DNA from: Oscillospiraceae bacterium
GTDB taxonomy: Bacteria; Bacillota; Clostridia; Oscillospirales; Oscillospiraceae
Assembly (NCBI GenBank): GCA_009784725.1
Contig: WQXS01000013.1
Coordinates: forward strand, 1-55,642
Direction: 5' to 3'
DNA: 55,642 nucleotides
Part shown: positions 44,366 to 52,452 of the stretch, one piece after another
Position numbering within the stretch: the first letter of the stretch is position 1
Layout: the number at the start of each line of letters is the position of its first letter
Position numbers and translations under genes: made by a program
The notes under the pieces: generated by a model
What the model was told of the DNA's origin: nothing
Seen by the model: the letters and a program-made list of their open reading frames with translations, nothing else
Database searches by the model: none

Positions 44366-45646
44366 TTATTGTAATGACAACCATTCTTTTAAGTTCCAAA
44401 AGGCGTACAGCGGGAGTACGTCTTTTTTGTCTTTATCGGGTGATGTCAGCACTGATTTTTTTGGATTAAACTTCACGGCATACTGTAATAGTGAACGTGT
44501 GCGGCTGACTGTGCCTGCTTTTGCGACTATCGGGATTATGTCACTTCCGTCCCGGATAATAAACTCCACCTCTGCTCTGCCGGGGTTTTCTGCCGACCAG
44601 TAATATATATCATCTTCGTATATTCTTTTAAGCTCATTACATACGATATTTTCGACGATTGCTCCTTTTATATCCATGAAGTTTTTTGACGTATCTAAAA
44701 TTACCGAAGCGGGTATTTTTGCTGTTCTGCGCAGCAATCCCGTATCGCACATGTATAGCTTGAAATGATTCTGGTTTGCAAATGCATAAAGCGGAAAATC
44801 AGGTTTATCGATATGGCTGACCTTGTACACAAGCCCTGTGCGGATAAGGATATATAAAGCATCTTCCAAATCTTTAGAACGCCAGCTTTTTTTAACCCGG
44901 CTGAATATAAACTTTCTGTTTTCCTTTGATAGCTGAACAGGTATTGCCTCCCAGATTGCCCGGAGTTTTGGAAACATTGAGATTGGTGCGATTTTTGAGA
45001 AATCGTTTTCAATACCGCTGATAATCCTGCTTTGAAGCCTTTCGACTTCTTCAATGCTGCCCGATTCAATCCAGCATTTAACAACCTCCGGCATTCCGCC
45101 CGTAATTTGAAAATCGCGGAAATACTCCTCAAGCTGTGTGCCGAATGTTTTAAGTGAGTCATCTTTGAAAGAGTTTTCTTTTAAATGCAAAGCAAGCTTT
45201 TGGTTTTGTGCCATAATGAATTCATAAAAATTCATCGGAAATAATGTCAATGTATCTATTTTAGGAGAAACTGTTTCAAAAGTTGAACATGCAGCGATAA
45301 TGTGATAATCAGGTGCATCATTGGAAAAATGACCCAATGAATTAAATGCATTTTGACAGTAATTAATTTCATCGAATATTATAAGAGTTGATTTTGGTTT
45401 TATGTCATTGCCGAACAACAGGGAAATATCTTTAATTAACCGCTGCGGATTATGATTCATTTCGAAGAGCTCGGAAAGGCGGTTGTCTTCCTTAAAATCA
45501 TAATAAACAACATTTTCATAATGCTCTTCGCCAAATTCTTTTAAAAGAAACGTTTTTCCGCATTGAGGCACTCCCCTGACAAGCAGCGGTTTCCGTTGAA
45601 ATGCCGACTTCCATTCAACTAATTTATCTGTCAATAATCTTTGCAT
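44366..45646 (-). CDS. AAA ATPase with C-terminal DUF4143
   Basis: The 426-residue protein has Walker A RGVPQCGKTFLLKEF near residue 25, a Walker B-like strand TLIIFDEINYC near 90 and a sensor strand HIIAACST. The C-terminal part has the DUF4143 pattern (MCDTGLLRR, KGAIVENIVCNEL, YYWSAENPGRAEVEFIIRD), resembling a restriction-endonuclease-like fold. The family is widespread, often in multiple copies in accessory regions, and has no settled role; links to toxin-antitoxin or defence functions have been suggested. GGAGG precedes ATG 45646. Confidence 0.88.
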   Translation of the reverse strand: MQRLLTDKLVEWKSAFQRKPLLVRGVPQCGKTFLLKEFGEEHYENVVYYDFKEDNRLSELFEMNHNPQRLIKDISLLFGNDIKPKSTLIIFDEINYCQNAFNSLGHFSNDAPDYHIIAACSTFETVSPKIDTLTLFPMNFYEFIMAQNQKLALHLKENSFKDDSLKTFGTQLEEYFRDFQITGGMPEVVKCWIESGSIEEVERLQSRIISGIENDFSKIAPISMFPKLRAIWEAIPVQLSKENRKFIFSRVKKSWRSKDLEDALYILIRTGLVYKVSHIDKPDFPLYAFANQNHFKLYMCDTGLLRRTAKIPASVILDTSKNFMDIKGAIVENIVCNELKRIYEDDIYYWSAENPGRAEVEFIIRDGSDIIPIVAKAGTVSRTRSLLQYAVKFNPKKSVLTSPDKDKKDVLPLYAFWNLKEWLSLQ

Positions 45647-45666
45647 TTTACACCTCCGAGATGGAC

Positions 45667-45695
45667 ATAATAACAGAGCACAGGCTTCATGTCAA
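45667..45695 (-). promoter_or_regulatory. Promoter of the DUF4143 ATPase gene
   Basis: Reading leftward, a perfect TTGACA and a TATTAT are 17 bases apart. Just upstream of the -35 lies CAACACTATAATGTTG, an inverted repeat that could be a regulator site. Confidence 0.7.
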
Positions 45696-45822
45696 CAACA
45701 TTATAGTGTTGAATTAGCCACATGCTCTGCAATATTATACCATAACTGGAGCGGTAAACAACCTCTTTCAATTCTGACCGTTTCGGTTAATCGATTGGAT
45801 AATTGCACCATTTCTTTACTAC

Positions 45823-46083
45823 TCAGCCAAACTGATAATTTTTTTTGACCGGTTTTGTCACTTTCCAAACACATTTTAACCCCTGCGGAAAAATAACATA
45901 ATCTCCAGCACCAAAACTGACACTGCCGCCGTCATAATCAACCGTAACTTCCCCTTCGGTCAAAATACAAGCCTCACGCTCATCATAATACCAGTCAAAC
46001 TCAGAAACCCCGCACCCCCATGTGGGCTTTGTGCTGAACATCGCTTTTTCCTCATCAGACGGTTTTCTAACAATAACTTGCAT
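45823..46083 (-). CDS. Small cupin protein (DUF861-type)
   Basis: The product is 86 residues from ATG 46083, which has GGAG nine bases upstream; the frame is open to 46143 but that would overlap the HicB-type gene. WYYDEREACILTEGEVTVDY and FGAGDYVIFPQGLKCVWKV are the two halves of a cupin_3 barrel as in (S)-ureidoglycine aminohydrolase-like cupins. Function is unknown. A truncated copy of its second half lies at 48055-48187. Confidence 0.8.
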   Translation of the reverse strand: MQVIVRKPSDEEKAMFSTKPTWGCGVSEFDWYYDEREACILTEGEVTVDYDGGSVSFGAGDYVIFPQGLKCVWKVTKPVKKNYQFG

Positions 46084-46109
46084 AGTTCCATTCTCCAATC
46101 TTTTTTCAC

Positions 46110-46463
46110 TCACTTTGCATAACTGCTCAGTAAATATACGCAATACTGGTTCATTGATATCCCTTCTTGTTGTGATTTTTCTGCCAGATATTTGTGCAGC
46201 GACTTAGGCATGCGTAACTTAAATTGCCCGCTGTATTTTGCTATATTGCCCGGTAGAGGTATTTCAATATCATCCTCAATACATGCCTGAAACCAGCATT
46301 TCTTTGCGTCCTCAATCATTTCAAAACCTTTTTCAATAGTGTCTGCACATGTAATGCAACCGCGAAGCTCAGGGCAATGTAAAGCATACCCTCCTTCTTC
46401 TTCATCTTTGATTACTTCAATTTTATAATTTAAACCCATGTAATAATCAAGATCTTTGGTCAT
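46110..46463 (-). CDS. HicB-family protein (orphan antitoxin-like)
   Basis: The 117-residue protein has the HicB-like N-terminal fold (GGYALHCPELRGCITCADTIEKGFEMIEDAKKCW) and a C-terminal ribbon-helix-helix (QFKLRMPKSLHKYLAEKSQQEGISMNQY) for DNA binding. HicB normally neutralises the mRNA interferase HicA and represses the pair. No small HicA-like frame is visible on either side, so it is an orphan or a solitary regulator. AGGAGGAG precedes ATG 46463. Confidence 0.87.
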   Translation of the reverse strand: MTKDLDYYMGLNYKIEVIKDEEEGGYALHCPELRGCITCADTIEKGFEMIEDAKKCWFQACIEDDIEIPLPGNIAKYSGQFKLRMPKSLHKYLAEKSQQEGISMNQYCVYLLSSYAK

Positions 46464-46554
46464 TAGAACTCCTCCTCAATTAATGCATCCCTAGCAAGTA
46501 ATTTTTTAGAATTTTACCCGGACATTTCCAACATTATATTTATATGTATTTTGG

Positions 46555-46599
46555 TTGACTTTCTATTATAACTATTATATACTAACTGCACAGTTAGTA
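46555..46599 (+). promoter_or_regulatory. Promoter and overlapping operator of the DUF234 ATPase gene
   Basis: TTGACT (46555-46560) and TATACT (46578-46583) are 17 bases apart. The palindrome TACTAACTGCACAGTTAGTA (46580-46599) starts in the -10 and covers the expected start of transcription, so a bound dimer would block RNA polymerase. The nearby ribbon-helix-helix HicB-type protein is a candidate (inference). Confidence 0.75.
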
Positions 46600-46615
46600 A
46601 TTGGAGGGTTAGCAA

Positions 46616-48019
46616 ATGTTTGTTGGCAGAGAAGCAGAGTTGGATACCCTTGATAAGTGTTATAAAATGAATAATTTTCAATTTCCCGTTATTTATGGCC
46701 GTCGTCGTGTTGGTAAATCCACTTTGATCAAGGAATTTTGCAAAAACAAAAAGACTATATACTTTGTAGCCATACAATCCTCGGCAAAAGAAAACCTCGA
46801 TATTCTGTCAAACCAAATATTACTTACTCTTGCTCCTGAATCCCCGAAAAACCCTTTCATATCATTTAGGGCCGCAATTGATTATATTTTTGAATGTGCA
46901 AAAACCGAACGTATAGTTTTCGCAATAGATGAATATCCTTATTTAGCACAAAGTGATCCGTCAGTATCATCAATCCTGCAGGCAGCAATTGATAAACATC
47001 AAGCAGAAAGTATGTTGTTCTTAATATTATGCGGTTCAAGTATGTCCTTCATGGAAAATCAAGTGTTAGGATATGAAAGCCCGTTATATGGACGCAGGAC
47101 ATCTCAATTAAAACTCCTGCCTTTTAATTATCTTGAAAGTGCAGTTATGTTATCACAATATTTAAATGAGGAAAAAATTATTCTTCATAGTATAACAGGT
47201 GGTATCCCTGAATATTTAAGTAGAATTGACTGTTCATTGTCTGTTAAAGAAAATGTATGCAACCTTTTATTTAATCCGGGAGGTCGCCTTTTTGAAGAAC
47301 CATCAAATCTTTTAAAACAAGAGCTGAAAATCCCGGAAACATATAATGCAATTATTGCTGCTATTGCCGGCGGAAGCAATAAAATTAACACAATTTCGAC
47401 TAAGGTTGGTATTGAAACAAGTCAATGCAGTAAAATGTTGTCTTCTTTGATAAGCTTAGGTCTTGTAAGAAAAGAAATTCCTGTTACAGAAATTCACTCA
47501 AAAAAATCTATTTATATATTAAATGATTGGATGTTTATTTTCTGGTATCGTTTTGTTCAACCTGAACTGAGCAGGATAACAGCAGGTTTTGGGAATATTG
47601 TATGTGATGAAGTATTTTCACATGAACTCAACAGTCATGTTGGCCGTTCATTTGAAGAATGTGCAGTTCAATATATGTGGTACCTGTTAAAAGAAAACGC
47701 CTTGCCCGTATCATTTAAAAAAATTGGTAGATGGTGGGGTAATAACCCAAAGCTTAAGTGTGAAGAAGAAGTTGATATTATTGCATTTGCTGATAATGAA
47801 GCAATTTTTTGCGAGTGTAAATGGCGAAATCAAAAAACAGGTGAAGATACTCTTGATGATTTAATTCGCAAATCTAAACTCTTTCCTGAGTTTCAAGTAA
47901 TTCATTATATACTCTTTTCGAAATCAGGTTTTACAGAGAAGCTAATGGAGCGTTCAACATCGGATAAAAACATTTCATTAGTAAATATTGACGATATGTT
48001 TCTTGCTTTACATTCCTGA
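46616..48019 (+). CDS. Archaeal-type AAA ATPase with DUF234
   Basis: The 467-residue protein begins FVGREAELDTLDKCY and has Walker A YGRRRVGKSTLIKEF near residue 30, Walker B IVFAIDEYPYL near 103 and sensor LILCGSSMSF. A winged-helix-like part (TISTKVGIETSQCSKMLSSL) and the C-terminal DUF234 follow (HVGRSFEECAVQYM, WWGNNPKLKCEEEVDIIAFAD, EAIFCECKWR), which has the E/D-ECK pattern of a PD-(D/E)xK nuclease fold. Role unknown. It has its own promoter with an operator palindrome. It is of a different family from the DUF4143 ATPase 1 kb away. Confidence 0.88.
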   Translation: MFVGREAELDTLDKCYKMNNFQFPVIYGRRRVGKSTLIKEFCKNKKTIYFVAIQSSAKENLDILSNQILLTLAPESPKNPFISFRAAIDYIFECAKTERIVFAIDEYPYLAQSDPSVSSILQAAIDKHQAESMLFLILCGSSMSFMENQVLGYESPLYGRRTSQLKLLPFNYLESAVMLSQYLNEEKIILHSITGGIPEYLSRIDCSLSVKENVCNLLFNPGGRLFEEPSNLLKQELKIPETYNAIIAAIAGGSNKINTISTKVGIETSQCSKMLSSLISLGLVRKEIPVTEIHSKKSIYILNDWMFIFWYRFVQPELSRITAGFGNIVCDEVFSHELNSHVGRSFEECAVQYMWYLLKENALPVSFKKIGRWWGNNPKLKCEEEVDIIAFADNEAIFCECKWRNQKTGEDTLDDLIRKSKLFPEFQVIHYILFSKSGFTEKLMERSTSDKNISLVNIDDMFLALHS

Positions 48020-48054
48020 GTGGGAATAAAATTACGTCAACCGTTCACTTTAAT

Positions 48055-48187
48055 TCACCCAAAATGGTAATGCTTTTTGACCGGTTTGGTCACTTTCCAG
48101 ACGCATTTTAACCCTTGCAGAAAAACAACGTAGTCACCTGCTCCAAAACTGACACTGCCACAGTCGTAATCAACTGTAACTTCCCCT
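48055..48187 (-). pseudogene. Truncated second copy of the cupin gene
   Basis: Read leftward, this stretch encodes GEVTVDYDCGSVSFGAGDYV and continues to HYHFG then a stop. It matches the C-terminal 43 residues of the cupin at 45823 with only a few changes (for example Cys for Gly, Leu for Pro). The first half, start codon and ribosome site are missing. It directly precedes the Fic-Uma2 stop. Confidence 0.85.
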
Positions 48188-48202
48188 TTTTTTATTAATC
48201 CT

Positions 48203-49591
48203 TTACGCTTCAAACACTTTTGCCATATCTATATCACATCCATCTAAAACATGGACAGGGACTGTATCTTCATCTGTGTAAGGGTGGATTATATAGTTGT
48301 TCTCACTAAGAATATGAACTGCCAATGTTTTTGATTCGGGGTCAATTATCCAGTATTCAATTACACCCGCTTTTAAGTATGCTTCGAATTTTAAAGTTTT
48401 ATCATACTGTGAGGTCGATGGGGAAAGAATTTCGACAACCATATCGGGTGCGCCTTTGCATCCTGTCTTATCCAGTTTATCATGGTCACAAATTACTAAT
48501 AAATCAGGTTGTAAAACTGTATTATCGAACGTTTCAGCATTAAGACGCACAGCAAACGGCGAATAATAGACTTTACATGGTTTTCCAATAAGAAAACTTT
48601 TAATAAGAAAATGTAAATTACCACTAACTTCCTGATGATAACGGGTTGGTGTTGACATCAAATATGGAACACCATCAATAAGCTCCCACCGCTCATCACC
48701 TTCCCATGTAATATAATCAGTATAAGAATACCGTTTATCATAAACCGGCAAAGCCTCTTTCACCATAGAATCTGTGCTTATTTCATCGGTAAGAATTTCA
48801 AGATGTTTTTTAACTTGGGGGGTAACTTGCTTTAATTGTTGCTCTGCAATTACTTCACTAATTGCCGATAATGTAAACTCGATAAAACTTGCTGAATCAT
48901 TTGCTTTTCTGGCTTCTTCAATAGCTTGATAATACAACGGTCTCTTTTCGTATAAAACCGACTCCATCGGCAGCCATGCAAATATTTCATTCCATTTTGC
49001 AAGAACCAGTGTCTGCCACAATCGTCCGATTCTTCCGTTGCCATCCTCAAACGGATGTATTGTCTCTATTTCATAATGCAAAACCGCACTCTTCAGAACC
49101 GGGTGTAAATCTGACACCTCTGCCCAGGAAAACAATTCTTCAACCAGCTTTGGTACAAACTGCGGACGAGCACCTAAATGAATCGCTTTATCTCCGTCAA
49201 ACACACCAACATCACCTGCTCTAAATGTACCGGCTTCTTTAATGAGACAATCTGTTATAAGTCGGTGAGCAGTTAAAAAATCCTCAACTCGGTAAGGGTT
49301 TAGTGTCAGAATTTTATCATAAGCTTCATAAGCGTTTTTTACTTCTTTAATATCTACTTGTTTTCCGGCAACCAACTTACCCTCAACAACATCTGCCACC
49401 TCATCGAGCGACAGTTCATTTCCTTCAATGGCTAAGGATGAATAGATTGAACGTATGCGATTTTCTCTGTGCAGCTTAATATCACGTTTAAAGCCCGTAC
49501 CAAGTTCTAACCTTGTTACGGCTTCGATAATCTTCGCTAAATAATCAGCAGCTTTAATTGTTATTGTAAATGGCGGTGTATTTTTCATCAT
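48203..49591 (-). CDS. Fic domain protein fused to a Uma2-type nuclease domain
   Basis: About 462 residues from ATG 49591 (the frame is open from a TTG at 49612; no strong ribosome site decides). The N-terminal part is a complete Fic protein: the inhibitory helix motif SSLAIEGN near 50 and the AMP-transfer motif HPFEDGNGRIGR near 190. Where most such proteins end in a winged helix, residues about 300-460 match the Uma2 (DUF820) family of the PD-(D/E)xK nuclease fold: WELIDGVPYLM, HQEVSGNLHFLI, LQPDLLVICD, PDMVVEILSPST and GVIEYWIIDPE. Fic enzymes usually AMPylate proteins and are held in check by the SxxxEGN helix. Uma2 domains are abundant in cyanobacteria but rarely fused to Fic as far as I know. 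Confidence 0.87.
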   Translation of the reverse strand: MMKNTPPFTITIKAADYLAKIIEAVTRLELGTGFKRDIKLHRENRIRSIYSSLAIEGNELSLDEVADVVEGKLVAGKQVDIKEVKNAYEAYDKILTLNPYRVEDFLTAHRLITDCLIKEAGTFRAGDVGVFDGDKAIHLGARPQFVPKLVEELFSWAEVSDLHPVLKSAVLHYEIETIHPFEDGNGRIGRLWQTLVLAKWNEIFAWLPMESVLYEKRPLYYQAIEEARKANDSASFIEFTLSAISEVIAEQQLKQVTPQVKKHLEILTDEISTDSMVKEALPVYDKRYSYTDYITWEGDERWELIDGVPYLMSTPTRYHQEVSGNLHFLIKSFLIGKPCKVYYSPFAVRLNAETFDNTVLQPDLLVICDHDKLDKTGCKGAPDMVVEILSPSTSQYDKTLKFEAYLKAGVIEYWIIDPESKTLAVHILSENNYIIHPYTDEDTVPVHVLDGCDIDMAKVFEA

Positions 49592-49612
49592 AGCAGTTCC
49601 ATTTTGATTCAA

Positions 49613-49852
49613 CGTTTATATTATTACTGATAATATATCATATGAACTTACAGTTATCAAAAAAATAACAGATGTGTGTATTATTTAGTGGCATGTCGAT
49701 ATGTTAATCATCATAATAAAACTAACATAGCATAAACCCTTTCTACATATCAATAACCATTTAATTGTGAAAATTGTGAAAAAAGCGGGTGCAATAATAT
49801 ATAGACTCAGCAAAAAGCACATGTTATACTGCTTCTTAGGGAGAAATGTATT
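49613..49852. other. 240-base AT-rich gap between Fic-Uma2 and the polymer cluster
   Basis: The two genes diverge here. No credible reading frame, perfect -35/-10 pair or long inverted repeat was found; an AGGGAG ribosome site for the rightward gene ends it. Confidence 0.5.
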
Positions 49853-52396
49853 ATGCGAAAACATCAGCAAAAGCAGATACTTGAAGTGCTTGAGTCTCTT
49901 AGAGAGGTTCAAGCAGCCGAGCTGTATGCTGATTGCCAGGATGCCGCTATAAATATTGGTGAGTTTATCGAGTCTATCAAAGGTGAAGATACCGAGACGG
50001 TTAAGCTGCTTGAGGATTACTGCGAGCTTGTTTTTAAAGCAAGTATCGGTGAAGCAGGTATCAAAGCGCTTGAAAAACAACTGATACGCATAGAAAACAG
50101 CGTAAAAAACGAACTTAGACCCGACAAGATAGAAATGGTCTTCCTCAGCTACAAAGCAAGCATGAGCGACAGCATAGAATCAATCTACATGGCAGCAAAA
50201 GCCGACCCAACCTGCGACGCATACTGGATCCCCATCCCCTATTATGAAAAAAACCCCGACGAATCATTCGGAAAAATGCATTATGAAGGTTCGGAGTTTT
50301 ACAAGCCGAACATAGAATGCACAGATTGGCGAGAATATAATATTGCAGAACGCCGTCCGGATGTAATATTCACGTTTTCACCATATGATGCTTTTAATAA
50401 GCTAACAAGCATTCATCCCGATTACTACTGCGAACGCCTTCGCGAGCTAACCGACATGCTCGTCTACGTCCCCTATTTCGTAACAGGCGATGATGTCGGA
50501 GAAGACTATACCCTCTGCGACGGAGTATTATTCGCACACAAAGTAATTGTTCAATCAGAAGCAATCAGAAAAATTTATATCCACAACTATATCAAGTTCG
50601 AAGAAAGCGGCTACAGTAGCGAAGTATATGGAAAACCTCAAGAAAAAATTCTAGCCCTCGGCTCCCCAAAATTTGACGCAGTAATAAACGCAAAAAAAGA
50701 AGACTTCACCCTCCCCGAAAAATGGCTTAAACTAATCCAAAACCCCAACGGCACAACCAAAAAAATAATCCTCTTCTGCACCACCCTAACAACAGTAATG
50801 AATCACCCCGAGCAGTTTCTGATAAAACTACAGCATGTGCTTGATATATTTAGTAAAAGAGACGATATCGTTTTATGGTGGAGACCCCAGCCCCCCACCG
50901 AGAACACATACAACTCAATGTACCCCGAACTATCAAGCGAATATAAAAGTATTGTGAGTAATTACATAAACAACGCATTCGGAATCTTCGACAACACCCC
51001 CGAACTATACCGCGCCATAACATGGAGCGACGCCTACTACGGCGACCACAGCTCGGTAATTTATCTTTACCAGGTAACATGCAAACCTATTATGATAAGC
51101 AATATTAATCTACTCGATGCAGAAATACCATTTGAACCGACATGCATGTACGCAACAGCCGATAAATTCTGGTTCTCCGTCCGATATTTTAATGCACTCT
51201 TCTGCATGGATAAAAAAGATTGGAAGTTGGAACTAGTCGGCAGTGTTCCGGATGAAGAGGATTTTATAAATAAGTATAATACATCACTATACTATACTCC
51301 GGTAGAAAGAAATAACTCATTATACTTTCCGCCACGACTTGCAAATGAAATTGCTGTCATGTCACTTAAAAATAATACATTTTCAAAAGTAAAAACCCAA
51401 AAAAGTGATCCAGAACCAACCGACAGAATGTTCCTTGCTGCCATTTCTTATGAAAACTATATCTTTTTTACACCCCTATTATTTCCAGCTATTGTACGAC
51501 TGGATATAATTACAAGTGAAATTACTTACCACGATGATTGGTTGAGGTCGTTAAGCAAACTGTCACATGATGAAGCAGTTGGTTACTTTGGCCTTCCTTG
51601 TTTAATTGATAATTCCATATGGCTTGCTTATAGACAAAGTAATGTAATAATTGAATTTTGTATAATTACAAATAAGTCAATAGTTCACGAGGTAGGAAAT
51701 AAGAATTATCGGTACTCAAATGTATGCTTCGACGGAGAAGCTATATGGGCTTCACCTATTCGTAATACTAAAACACCGCTTATTAAGTGGAATCCTCGCA
51801 ACGGAGAATTAATAGAATTCCCCAAAATTCAAGCAAATGAAAATAACAAAGGTTTTACTGCACCCGTTTATTGCAACGGTTATGTTTGGTTATTGCCATA
51901 TAAATATGGTCCTGTATTTAAAATTGATACACATACCAACTGTTGCAGTGAATCAAATGAATTAAAGTTAAAACCTCCCTGTGACGAAACCATGCAAACT
52001 GCACTAAGAACCCCAATATCGCATTCGAAAAACGATTGTATTTACACATATGATTTCCTTTACTCATTATTTATTGAATACAACAATGAGACCGGAGAAC
52101 TCAGAGAAAAGAAAATTATTTATTCTGATGATATATCTGATATATTGCGAAATAAGTACGCCAACTTGTATATAAATAAACCTGATAAAATTAATATCAC
52201 CAATATTTCTTATTATTATGAGAATTTATATATGATACTCAATTACTATGTAGAATTTATTAATGGTAAACATGGTGATATACCTGCAGAAATACTAAAA
52301 CGCCGCATTGAAGCGACTAATGCACTATCGTTAAATACTGATGGAACAGCAGGGCAAGAGATTTATAAACTTACTAAAAAGCATGCAGTAAACTAA
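49853..52396 (+). CDS. Putative CDP-glycerol-type glycosyl/glycerophosphotransferase with propeller-like C-terminus
   Basis: The 847-residue protein has three parts. Residues 1 to about 95 are helical. Residues about 95-440 resemble the GT-B fold of CDP-glycerol glycerophosphotransferases (IEMVFLSYKASMSDSIESIY, PIPYYEKN, MHYEGSEF, ILALGSPKFDAVI, YYGDHSSVIYLYQ); such enzymes build teichoic-acid-like chains at the inner membrane face. Residues about 470-800 hold several 40-residue beta units with NxxWL or NYIFF strands (SIWLAYRQSN, AIWASPIRN, YVWLLPYKYGP), like a beta-propeller. The TagD-like gene next to it supports CDP-glycerol use. AGGGAG precedes ATG 49853. Codon use changes sharply within the gene near 51080. 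Confidence 0.6.
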   Translation: MRKHQQKQILEVLESLREVQAAELYADCQDAAINIGEFIESIKGEDTETVKLLEDYCELVFKASIGEAGIKALEKQLIRIENSVKNELRPDKIEMVFLSYKASMSDSIESIYMAAKADPTCDAYWIPIPYYEKNPDESFGKMHYEGSEFYKPNIECTDWREYNIAERRPDVIFTFSPYDAFNKLTSIHPDYYCERLRELTDMLVYVPYFVTGDDVGEDYTLCDGVLFAHKVIVQSEAIRKIYIHNYIKFEESGYSSEVYGKPQEKILALGSPKFDAVINAKKEDFTLPEKWLKLIQNPNGTTKKIILFCTTLTTVMNHPEQFLIKLQHVLDIFSKRDDIVLWWRPQPPTENTYNSMYPELSSEYKSIVSNYINNAFGIFDNTPELYRAITWSDAYYGDHSSVIYLYQVTCKPIMISNINLLDAEIPFEPTCMYATADKFWFSVRYFNALFCMDKKDWKLELVGSVPDEEDFINKYNTSLYYTPVERNNSLYFPPRLANEIAVMSLKNNTFSKVKTQKSDPEPTDRMFLAAISYENYIFFTPLLFPAIVRLDIITSEITYHDDWLRSLSKLSHDEAVGYFGLPCLIDNSIWLAYRQSNVIIEFCIITNKSIVHEVGNKNYRYSNVCFDGEAIWASPIRNTKTPLIKWNPRNGELIEFPKIQANENNKGFTAPVYCNGYVWLLPYKYGPVFKIDTHTNCCSESNELKLKPPCDETMQTALRTPISHSKNDCIYTYDFLYSLFIEYNNETGELREKKIIYSDDISDILRNKYANLYINKPDKINITNISYYYENLYMILNYYVEFINGKHGDIPAEILKRRIEATNALSLNTDGTAGQEIYKLTKKHAVN

Positions 52397-52452
52397 ATAA
52401 TAACAAATCGATAATTATTCAATAAAAATTAATATTTGGAGCAACAACAACA

